From Haematococcus lacustris (lineage: Eukaryota > Chlorophyta > Chlorophyceae > Chlamydomonadales > Haematococcaceae), in assembly GCA_030144725.1 (NCBI GenBank), contig JASKMD010000008.1, forward strand, positions 12,984,160-13,048,159: a stretch of 64,000 nt of DNA. Direction: 5' to 3'. Position numbers and translations under genes: made by a program. Below are positions 11,380 through 21,100 of the stretch, piece after piece. The notes beneath the pieces are model-generated. The model was not told the origin of the DNA and searched no databases. It was given only the letters and a program-made list of their open reading frames with translations. Position 1 is the first letter of the stretch. Every line of letters begins with the position of its first letter.

Positions 11380-12075
11380 GGCTACCAGTCGGGCCTTGAA
11401 ACGCTCAATGTCTCCTGCAGCATCACGCTTGATCTTTAGTACCCACTTAGTGGGCAAGACACGTGCACCACTGGGCCTCTCAGTCAAACACCATGTCTGG
11501 TTGGCATGCAGTGACTCAAGCTCAGAGCGCATGGCCTCACGCCACATGTCAGCATGTGGCCCTGACAAAGCCTCACTGACTGATGGAGAGTCATTGTCAT
11601 GGGAGGTGGACATGGATGTGGCATGCAGGGACAGCTGCCTGAGCCGGTGAGGTGGTAGTCTCTCCCTTGGTGGGTTTCGACGTGGTGCAGGGGGTGCAGG
11701 TGCAGGCAGGGGAGCAGGTGCAGGCAGGGGAGCAGGTGCAGGCTGCAGTCTGTGCCTACCTATTCCAGAAGGCTGGCTGCTGACAACCGCTGAGTGGCTG
11801 GGTTCTGGTGCAGGGGGTGCAGGTGCAGGCAGGGGAGCAGGTGCAGGCTGTAGTCTGTGCCTGCCTATGCCAGAGGGCTGACTGCTGACAACTGCTGAGT
11901 GGCTGGGTTGTGCAAGAGTGCCGCTGCCCCTGCTGCTGGCTGATCCACCAAACAGATTGCGTTCGACCTGACTCTTGCTGTCTTCACCATCAGACTGACC
12001 GCTGTCACTGTCATCTTGTATGACCCTCCAGTCTATAGGCCTGGACCTAGGGTGTTGTGCACTGGAGCCTGGTGC

Positions 12076-12109
<34 letters not shown>

Positions 12110-14907
12110 CTGGTTCTGTCTGGACTCCCACTGTCATCTGAGCCAGAGTCGCTGGTGTCAGTCTGCTGCTGCTGCTGTTGCTGCTGCTGCTGACGTCTGT
12201 CCCCCTCATCAGGGAGTCTGGCAGGCTGTAGATCAGGCTGTGGGCTGGGTGGGTAGGGTCGAAGCAGCATGCTGTCAGGCAGTGCTCTCTGGCTGCCAGT
12301 TCTGGTCTTGGTTAGGTCATCAGTGGCTGGCGAGAGCTCATCAAAGGTCACATCCTTGCTCATCTGCTCTCTACCATCCAGAAACACCTTGTAGGCTTTA
12401 GACCCTGGCTGGTAGCCAATGAAAACTCCTGCTGCTGCCTTTGGCTGTAGCTTGCTGCGCTGATGGCGTGGGATGTGTACCCAGACCTTGCTGCCAAAGA
12501 TCCTGAGTCCTGACACGTCAGGTTTGACACCGAAGAAGGCCTGCCATGGAGTCTGACTCTGACCTGTTACAGGCAGCACATTTCTTACATGATTTGCTGC
12601 TTTTGCTGAGTCAGCCCAGGACTCCACTGGCAGGTGAGCTGCATGTAGCATGCTGCGAAGCTTCTCAACAATGGTTCTGTTTAGTCTCTCAGCTGCTCCA
12701 TTCTGCTCAGGGCTGTAAGGGGCAGAATGCTGGTGCAGTATACCCTTGCTGCTGCAGAATGCCTGCACCTTCTTGTTAACATACTCGCTGCCATTGTCAG
12801 TCCTAATAGCTTTGCACCTGCTGCCAGACTGAGTCTCTAGCTGCTGGATGACCGTAATAATGCAATCTGGCACCTGGTCCTTGCTGCGAAGAGGCATGAC
12901 AACTGAGAACTTGGTGAACTCATCAAGGAAGGTAGCAAGGTAGCGGCTGCCGTCTCTGGCTGCCAAGCTGAATGGGCCACACACATCCATGTGAATCAGC
13001 TCCAGTGCAGCTGTCACAGCAGGTGCATTGGGAGATGGCAGAGGGAAGTGTACATGCCTATGCTGTTTACCTAAGGCGCATCCCTCACACACTGCTGGAT
13101 CAGATCCTGCTGCTCGAAACTGTGAGGCTGTTGTGTCGACACCGCTAACTAGATGCTCTCGTTGCATGCGTTCAAGTACAGAATAGGATGCATGACCTAG
13201 TCTCTCATGCCACACCTTGGGGGAAACTGAAGTCCTGCTGTGGCCGCTGCTTGCTGAGTCCAGCAGCTGCTGCTCCGATGTAGTCTCCTCAGGGCCTGAC
13301 ACTGAGGTAGGGGCAGCATGATTAGCAGCTGAAGCTGAGGTAAAGCTGCTGCATAGCTGATTGGGTGGTGACGGAAGCATGCTGATAGATGCAGCCTGGA
13401 AAGGATAGCTGTCATTCTGCTTTGGTACTTCCATGCACAGGCTGTGTCCACGGTAGCTGCCCTCCATCACGCAGCTGTCCATCTGAAAAAGAAACTTGTA
13501 GCCTGCAGCGGTGGCTTGGGCGACAGAGACAAAGTTAGCTGATGCAGAGGGTACCAGTAGAGCATTCTTAAGACACAAAGTACCCTGATCTGTCCTGAGC
13601 CATGCATCTCCTTCACCAACTGCATTTAGCTGATGGCCAGCTGCTGCCAGGTAAACAGGCTGTGGAGCTGGGTAGGAGCGAAAGCCGGTGAGGGTGCTGA
13701 CACTAGTGCAAATATGCCTTGATGCTCCTGAGTCAATGAAGTAAGGCTTGTGAGGGTCGCCATCAATCAACTGCTGCCTGGGGTTCTGAGCTGAGACAGG
13801 CTGACCATAACGGCTGGTGAAAAGTCTTGCTCTGTTAGGGCTGAGGCTGCTTTTACCAGCAGCAGGGCTGTATGTTCTACCCTTGCCTGGGCTGCCAGCT
13901 CTGCCTGGGCTGTGACCAGAAGTCCTAGCTGGGCTGTCGTCAGCTCTGCCTGGGCTGGATAGCAGCATGGACCTTAGTCTCTCTCGCTGGTTCCTGTCAA
14001 AAACACGACACTCTGACATGATGTGTCCCTCTTTGTTGCAGAAGTGGCAGGTCATGTGAGCATGTGGATTCTCTTCTCTGGTGATGTGATCTGAGTGAGC
14101 AGGGGAGCTGCTGCGCTGCATGGCTGCGCTGCTGCTCCTGCCTGGCTGGGGCACCCTGCCCCCCCTGCCACGCCACCCCGACCCCCCTGAGTAACCAGCC
14201 CCCCTGGGTGAGAATGAGGAGGAGGAAGCCCAGAGAGAGGAAGAGGAGGAGGTGTCGAGCTGCTTCTGCTGGTCCAGCTGCAGGTCTGCTTCTCGGTATT
14301 GCAGGACTGTTTTGACTTTGCTCAGGGCCAGTGCTGCGCTAGACTGATCATAGCGAAGCTGTTCCACGGTTGGTCTGAACTCATCAGGCATGGCAGCCAG
14401 CACTGACAGCACGATGGAGGTGTCAGAGGGATTGCAGTTGCATGCTCTGAGGTTGGCTTGCAGCATCTGCAGTCGGCTGAAGAATTGGGAGATGGTCTCA
14501 CCAGGGTTCAGTCTGAGCATAGACAGTTGCTGCTGTAGCTGGGTCTGGTGCGCGAGGGAGGACTGGGTGTACTCAGCTTTGATGTTGTCCCAGGCGACCT
14601 TGGCTGAGGCTGCAGAGTCGACGGCGAAAAGGTGCTGTACACTGACGTAGCGTAGTATCATGGCTTTGGCTTTTGCGTCTGCGGTGTTCTCTGCATCGCG
14701 CACAGTAAGCGCTGCTGCATAGGCATCTTGCGTAGCCTGCGAGGAGCCTTGGATAGGCGCAGTGGGCAAGGGGGTGATGCCTCTGTCGACGATCTGAAAT
14801 AGGTTGTGCTCGATGAGCGCGTTTCTGACGCGGATCTGCCAGAACTGATAGTTATCATCAGTGAGTGGGTCAATTTGGGCTCCCGGCCCGATCGACGAAG
14901 CCGCCAT
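11380..14907 (-). CDS. copia gag-pol polyprotein, N-terminal part
   Basis: The likely start is the ATG at 14907 (MAASSIGPG), since the frame upstream begins at a non-ATG codon. Domains in order: a Gag region of UBN2/copia type with DDNYQFWQIRV; a zinc knuckle CHFCNKEGHIMSEC (C-x2-C-x4-H-x4-C); an aspartic protease with FIDSGASRHIC; the pre-integrase motif WHERLGHASYSVL; an integrase core with HMDVCGPF, IRTDNGSEY and the glutamate in SPEQNGAAERLNR; and the copia RFIG-like segment GVFIGYQPGSKAYKVF. A Ser/Gln/Pro-rich linker follows, with a tandemly repeated SHSAVVSSQPSGIGRHRLQP unit. The RT N-terminus (WREAMRSELESLHANQTW) runs to KARLVA at 11380. No stop or frameshift is seen in this part. The RT active site and RNase H are absent here. 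Confidence 0.93.
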
Positions 14908-14934
14908 CGCCGAACGACTAACTGTCGAACGCAC

Positions 14935-14995
14935 GACCCCTTCCCGGCGACTTACTGGTGCCTTTCACGCGTCTGCGTGCGTGGGCCCATAACCC
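14935..14995 (-). promoter_or_regulatory. copia leader with candidate primer-binding site
   Basis: This lies directly downstream of the 5' LTR on the minus strand and begins GGGTTATGGGCCCACG. The position fits a tRNA primer-binding site, but it does not look like the common initiator-Met complement, so the priming tRNA is not identified. Confidence 0.4.
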
Positions 14996-15259
14996 TGTAG
15001 AGAGCGTAGGGACAGACGCGGCACTCAGCTTAGGGTTGCTTACATAACTAACTGCTGACGGCACTAAGCACACTGCTCGGTGCCTACCTGTAGAGAGCGT
15101 AGGGACAGACGCGGCACTCAGCTTAGGGTGCCGAGGTCTGCCCCTCTAACTGCCTTAAGACAGACAGTCTCACTCTCTCACTCTGCAGCCTGAGTGCTGT
15201 CAAACATGTCTCACACTCCCGGTGCTCAATATCTTTTGCACCAGGACATGTTCACAACA
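14996..15259 (-). repeat. 5' LTR of the copia element (264 bp)
   Basis: On the minus strand it begins TGTTGTGAAC and ends with TACA, the TG...CA form. By eye it is identical to 57049-57312. It has an internal direct repeat of about 40 bp starting GTAGAGAGCG, seen twice. The outer flank at 15260 is ACCCG. Confidence 0.92.
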
Positions 15260-15264
15260 ACCCG

Positions 15265-15682
15265 GCAACATGCCCGACCAGCTCAGCGTGTGGCTCAGCG
15301 CGGCCGCATTCCGACGCTTCAATCCGCGTGTACATCCGTGCAGAAATGAGTCCGGAAAAGATAACGTTATCCCTTATCGTTAGGGGGGTTGGTGGTCCAA
15401 TGGGAGGGGTGACCAGCGGCGGGTTAATCCTTGCATCAGAGTCCATGCCGGCGCAAGCGATCGCGGACACACCTCAGCTGCTCATTACCGATTGTTTCAG
15501 TGGTGAGTAGTGGCACCAATGAGGGAACTCCGCCTGGCATCCAGCCGGAAGTACAATCACATTTCAGCCCGCCCGGCTCGCTCCGCGAGCCTCTTGTTGG
15601 TGCAGGCGGTGTTGGAGGGCTAACGCTGGGCATGTTATGTATCGACATTGCTGCAAACGCGGGAAACGTGCGTCTCTCTCTC
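15265..15682. other. target DNA right of the copia 5' LTR
   Basis: An open plus-strand frame runs from 15265 to about 15510. If the copia element is excised in silico, this frame continues in phase from the frame that ends at 57048. No family is recognised. The segment ends in a CT-rich stretch where the LINE-flanking repeat begins. Confidence 0.4.
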
Positions 15683-16659
15683 AGGAATGGAGACCCCCAT
15701 CCACAAAATGGCATGTTGTGAGCCGATACATAACTCTGTTCCTTACTCAACGTCACAACTGTTGGAGAAGAAAGCATGGCAATCAGTTGATCAGGCCTGC
15801 TTGAAATGACATTGGCGTGACCCGACTTTGCCCACTCGCGCCGATTAAGGCCGGAAGTCGCCTACGTCATTTCCTCCCGGGAGGCATACTGCAGATAGCC
15901 CCAGGAAAGGCCGACTCATCGCCGTTGTAATCATTGAAAAACTCCAAGTTGTTGCGATGTTATAACTATTTGAAAAATCGCCAAAACCTGTACCGGATCC
16001 TACCGACCCTGTACAGGGTCCTAGGTCACAGGGTCCTGCCGCACGGCTACAAGGTCCTGCGACATTTGTTTACAGGGTTCTGCCGCACGGCTACAGGGTC
16101 CTGCGACAAATGACTACAGGGTCCTGCCGCACGGCTACAGGGTCCTGCGACGTTTGTCTACAGGGTCCTGCCGCACGCCTACAGGGTCCTGCTACATTAG
16201 GCTACAGGGTTCTGCCGCACGCCTACAGGTTCCTACGACATATTCTCACAGGGTCGTGCCGCACGGCTACAGGGTCCTGCGACGTTTGTCTACAGGGTCC
16301 TGCCGCACGGCTACAGGGTTCTGCGACACATTCTCACAGGGTTCTGCCGCACGGCTACGGGGTCGTACGACATATTCTCACAGGGTCCTGCCGCACGGCT
16401 ACAGGGTCCTACGACACACGTTCACAGGGTCCTGCCGCACGTCTACAGGGTCCTGCCACAACGTATGCAACGACGCCCGAACACCTCGCAACACCACAAC
16501 AAACGGCATGTATTGCTGGTGCTAAGCATAAGCATTGATGCAAGGTGACAACACCTTAACACCTTAACACCTTAACACCTTAACACCAACACTGTAAGCC
16601 AGGACCCTGTGGTGTGGTGCCAGGACCCTGTGAGCCTCAACCCTGTGGTGTGGTACCAG
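15683..16659 (+). repeat. left copy of the ~0.9 kb direct repeat flanking the LINE
   Basis: Starts AGGAATGGAGACCCCC and ends GGTACCAGGA. It matches 28511-29348 at roughly 99 percent outside a tandem array; differences include a C run near 15903 and single bases near 15973 and 16028. The copy here is about 140 bp longer because it has more units of the internal CAGGGTCCTGCCGCACGG array. Its position immediately before the LINE 5' end, with the second copy immediately after the poly(A), is that of a target-site duplication. Confidence 0.85.
16005..16460 (+). repeat. tandem array of CAGGGTCCTGCCGCACGG-type units with a palindromic seed
   Basis: The array begins with the perfect palindrome GACCCTGTACAGGGTC (16005-16020). 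It continues with about a dozen alternating units of 28-36 bp built from acagggtcctgcc and gcacggcta, separated by short gacatttgt-like spacers. A shorter version of the same array lies at 28841-29150. Confidence 0.8.
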
Positions 16660-16687
16660 GACGTAGTAGATAATTGGCGGTCCGAGA

Positions 16688-16801
16688 GCATTATGCGAAA
16701 ATAATGGCCGAGGCCGAGGTGGCGCGGACATACATCCCGAGGCGCAGCCGAGGGATGTATGGTAGCAGAGCCGAGGACGAGACCATTAGTTCGCATAATG
16801 C
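16688..16801. repeat. nested hairpin in the LINE 5' region
   Basis: Outer arms: GCATTATGCG at 16688 and its complement near 16792-16801, followed inward by matching AATGG/CCATT. Inside is a second hairpin, CATACATCCC ... GGGATGTATG. This is a compact nested dyad of about 114 bp, only 28 bp from the proposed LINE 5' end. It could be an RNA structure of the 5' UTR or an older inserted MITE. Confidence 0.6.
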
Positions 16802-16966
16802 GAGAGGTAACGGCGATTATCTAGTATATTTGAGGTTCCCCAATCCCGTAACCGCCCCCCTCCCCCGTTGACCAACACCATATCTCCCGTTGACCAACAC
16901 TATTACCAACCCTTCTCAACACAGCTGCTCTATAAACGCTTCCCGACACTGATTGCGAGAATCGTA

Positions 16967-17093
16967 CTTTGCCGCTCGACAATTATCAATTGCCGCTCGA
17001 CAATTATCAAAAAGTGCACTTTGCCGCTCGACCATTATGCTTTGCCGCTCGACCATTATGCTTTGCCGCTCGACCATTATGCTTTGCCGGTCG
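16967..17093. repeat. short tandem repeat TTGCCGCTCGACCATTATG
   Basis: Five to six copies of a 21-24 bp unit with core GCCGCTCGAC(A/C)ATTAT, in the LINE 5' region. Confidence 0.8.
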
Positions 17094-17511
17094 ACACATA
17101 TCGACTGCCTCAACTAGCCTATAACCTCATCCCTCTCCTAAGCGGCTTACTCCGACCTGAAAAACGACGAAAGACGTAGCTTCTAGTCAACATGCCAGCC
17201 TGGCACTTATAAGTAGACATGCCAGCCTGGCAATATGTTCGATAAGCTATCGCGTAGCGTCGCATTGGCTACGTTGAGGTTGCATCAGTTGCGGAAGGAA
17301 GTTGTTTTTGAATAATTCGCGATACATGCAACTAGCACACTCGCGACTTGCGCTTCACTTGCGGAACACGCGGATCTGGCTGCTAGCACTTTGCGGCTTT
17401 GGTAAACTGACCCGAGTTATGGAAAAATATTGACGCCTATATTTTTCCCTATACCTCAAATATCCTGTAGACAAATGGCTTTTCCTCATTTCCACATAGG
17501 CTATACAGTAT

Positions 17512-17848
17512 GGGCGTAGCAGCACAGCATCGCTCCTCAGCAGCAAAGCAGCACAGCTTCGCGTTCAGCATCGCAGTTTGGGCGTAGCAGCACAGCATCG
17601 CTCCTCAGCAGCCCAGCAGCACAGCCTCGCGTTCAGCATCGCAGTTTGGGCGTAGCAGCACAGCATCGCTCCTCAGCAACCCAGCAGCACAGCTTCGCGT
17701 TGAGCATCGCAGTTTGGGCGTAGCAGCACAGCATCGCTCCTCAGCAGCCCAGCAGCACAGCCTCGCGTTCAGCATCGCAGTTTGGGCGTAGCAGCACATC
17801 ATCGCTCCTCAGCAACCCAGCAGCACAGATTCGCGTTCAGCCTAGCAC
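17512..17848. repeat. 68-bp tandem monomers in the LINE 5' region
   Basis: The start GGGCGTAGCAGCACAGC recurs at 17512, 17580, 17648, 17716 and 17784, a period of exactly 68 bp with nearly five copies. Tandem monomers upstream of ORF1 recall the promoter monomers of some mammalian L1 families. A promoter role here is only an inference. Confidence 0.85.
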
Positions 17849-17874
17849 TACAGCGCAGGACATAAGCACAGTCG

Positions 17875-17876
17875 CA

Positions 17877-17929
<53 letters not shown>
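17875..17929. repeat. (CAG)n microsatellite
   Basis: About 17 CAG triplets with one CAA, between the 68-bp monomers and ORF1. Confidence 0.95.
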
Positions 17930-17931
<2 letters not shown>

Positions 17932-18152
17932 TGGAGTCTCCATCGACAAGGAGAAGACCACCTGAAGAAAACCCCGCCTTGTGTGCTGCACTCTGTGCAA
18001 GCCGGCACCCTTATATTTCCAGCCCAGCCCCCGGGTCATTGGGGGACCGCTGAGCTAAGTTTTCACCCAGTGTGCTACCCCCTGGCTGGTGCTTTGCTGA
18101 CGTCGTGCCCCTGCCTGCGCCTTTGGCCCCCCAGGCCGCCACGGAGAACCCT

Positions 18153-21100
18153 ATGGAGCCAGTTGCTACCTCTCAGCTGCTGGCGCAGGTGCTGCAGCGT
18201 TACATTTTCTCCTCGGCCCAGCCTCTGACCAGGGACTCCCATATCCAGCCCCAAACCCTTCAGCACTTCAGTGCTGGGGCTTGGTTTGTCCCTTTGGGCC
18301 GCCTTTGCAGGGAACGCTTGCAGCTGTACCAGCAGCAGCACCCCCTTCTTCCCCCCCCCCAGGCCGACGTTGCAGCCTTTGTTGAGGCCTGCAGCACAGC
18401 CCTTCTAGCCCGTAAGCAGCGTGAGGGCAGGGCAGTCGCCTCCCTGTCTTGCCTTCACTCTGCAGGCCACCCCCACCACGGTTTGGTGTTGGTGCATGAC
18501 CACACCAGTCCAGCAGGCAGGAGCCTAGACGCCCAGCTGATTGCCCAACCCTCGCTTCAGGTGAAGTTCCTAGGCGAGACCCTGTGGGTGCCTGTGGAGC
18601 CTCTAGATCCAGGGCCCCCCCCAGGGGCAGTCAAAGTGGTCATCCATCACAACAGTCCCCTAGCAAGCAAGGTGGGCCTGGTGGCAGCCCTGCTCAGGGC
18701 AGTGGGGTATGAGGTCAGCCCTGCCCCTCCCCCTGGCCTGCCTGAGTCTCTGCAGCTGTCCTCGGCAGCAATTCTTAGTGAGCGCCTGGGAGCTCACTCT
18801 CGCACCAGCTGTGTCAAAGGGTCAGAGGTGGGGAATGGGTGCGTAGTGGAGGCCATAGTGTCCACCCCGGTCGGGGACGACAAGCTAACCCGCCTTCCTA
18901 GCAGGTTCGCCACACCCACGGGGGGTTGGGGCAAGGTGCAGGTTTTCCAGCTGGGTGGGGACTCCCGGCCCCTAGAGGACCCCCTCTCTGACCCTGAGCA
19001 GCTCCTCAGGCCCCCTCAGGGGCCTGCAGGCCAGCCTCCCACCCCCCGGCCCCCTCCACCCCCTCCCCCTCCACCCCCTCCCCCTCCCCATTCTGGGCAC
19101 TCGCCACGGCGCCCTGATCATCCCCCTGACCAGTCCCACAACCACCCTGCCACCCACCCTCCCTCCTCTGCACCTTCTGGTCAGCCCACTACCCCTCCTC
19201 CCCCACCCCCACCTCAAACAGGGCAAGACCATACCCCTCCCTCCCCGGCTGAGCAGCCCCGCCTCCCCCCCCCCCAACACCAGCCCCCCCCTGCCACCCC
19301 GGGCCCTGTCTCTGACCATGTTACTTCTACCCCCACCCAGCGCACCGCAGCGGGGGGTGGCACGGCCAGGCCTGAGGTGGCCAGGGTGGTGGGCGGCTCC
19401 CAGGGGCAGCAGCAGCAGCCGCTCAGCCCTGCCACCCTGAGCCCTGACCCTGACCAGGCTGCTGCCACCCCCACCCAGCGCACCACAGCGGGGGGTGGCA
19501 CGGCCAGGCCTGAGGTGGCCAGGGTGGTGGGCGGCTCCCAGGGGCAGCAGCAGCAGCCGCTCAGCCCTGCCACCCTGAGCCCTGACCCTGACCAGGCTGC
19601 TGCCACCCCCACCCAGCGCACCGCAGCGGGGGGTGGCACGGCCAGGCCTGAGGTGGCCAGGGTGGTGGGCGGCTCCCAGGGGCAGCAGCAGCAGCCGCTC
19701 AGCCCTGCCACCCTGAGCCCTGACCCTGACCAGGCTGCTGCCACCCCCACCCAGCGCACCACAGCGGGGGGTGGCACGGCCAGGCCTGAGGTGGCCAGGG
19801 TGGTGGGCGGCTCCCAGGGGCAGCAGCAGCAGCCGCTCAGCCCTGCCACCCTGAGCCCTGACCCTGACCAGGCTGCTGCCACCCCCACCCAGCGCACCGC
19901 AGCGGGGGGTGGCACGGCCAGGCCTGAGGTGGCCAGGGTGGTGGGCGGCTCCCAGGGGCAGCAGCAGCAGCCGCTCAGCCCTGCCACCCTGAGCCCTGAC
20001 CCTGATCATGTTACTATCACCCCCACCCAGCGCACCACAGCGGGGGGAGGCACGGCCAGGCCAGAGGCGGCCAGGGTGGAGCAGGTCTCGCGGGCTCAGC
20101 TAAAGCAGCAGCCTCACCCCGCTGCCACCCCCAAACTTCCCACCGCAGCTTCCCGTAGCCCCAACCCCGGCTTTGAGGTGGGGATGGAGGCGGGGGTAGG
20201 GGCAAGGGCGGGGGAAGGAGCGGGGTCAGAGGTGGGAGGAGAGGATGGGGCGGGGTCAGGCTCAGGGGTCAAGTCAGGGGCTACAGGGCGTGGGCTTCAA
20301 GGTTTGGGAATCCGCCCGTCCGCTCCCTCACGTGGGAGGCATCCCCGGTTTGTATGCTCTTGGGGCCCAGCTGTTACGGAGCGTCCCGGGGGCCAGTGGC
20401 TAGGCCCGTCATGGGCTGCCCAAGTTCCCTCAAGGGGTGTCACAGAGCAGCGGGGTTGGGGGTTAGGAGTAGGGGTTGGGGTTACAGCTCGGTCTGCGGC
20501 GAGGGCCCGGGAGGGGTCTGAGGTTTGGGCCAGGTTTGGGGCTGGGTTTGGGGCGGTGGATGGGGCTGGAGCTGGTGCAGGGGCAGGGGCAGGGGCAGAG
20601 GCTGGGCCTGGGGTTGGGGCGGGGGCGGGGGCGGGGGCGGGGGCGGGGGCGGGGGCTGGGGATGGGGATGGGGCGGGAGCAGGAGCTACAGCTGGGGCCA
20701 AGGGTGAGGCTGGGGCCGGGGCTAGGCATGGGACTGGGGTTGCGGCTGCGGCTAAGGCTGGGGCTGCGGTTGCGGTTGGGGCTGGGGCTGGGACTGGGGA
20801 TGTGGCTGGGGCTGGGGCTGGGGCTGGGGCTGGGGCTGGGGCTGGGGCTGGGGCTGGGGCTGGGGCTGGGGCTGGGGCTGGGGCTGGGGCTGGGGCTGGG
20901 GCTGGGGCTGGGGCTGGGGCTAGGGCTGCGGCTGCGGCTGGGGCTGGGGGTGGGGCTGGGGCTGGGGCTGGGGCTGCGGCTGCGGCTGCACCGGGGATTG
21001 GAGCTACCCCGATGGCTCTGGACTGTCCCCGCCTTTCCCACCCCCCGATCCCTACCATTTTCCCTACGTCCACCACCTTCCAGCCCAAAGCCCCAGGGGC

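Larger units (their letters stand above)
11380..15259 (-). mobile_element. Ty1/copia LTR retrotransposon, 5' half
   Basis: On the minus strand the order is 5' LTR (15259-14996), leader with primer-binding region, then gag-pol (from 14907) down to the gap. Gag, protease, integrase and the first part of reverse transcriptase are present in the copia order (integrase before RT). RT stops at KARLVA against the gap. The 5-bp sequence ACCCG lies immediately outside the LTR at 15260-15264 and recurs outside the 3' LTR at 57044-57048. This suggests that the missing 3' half is the segment at 57049-59042. Confidence 0.93.

Noticed and set aside
19214..20009. Minus-strand ORFs opposite ORF1 repeats (LLLLPLGAAHHPG-type)
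   Set aside because: They mirror the 138-bp repeat on the other strand. ORF1 has the longer frame and the LINE context.
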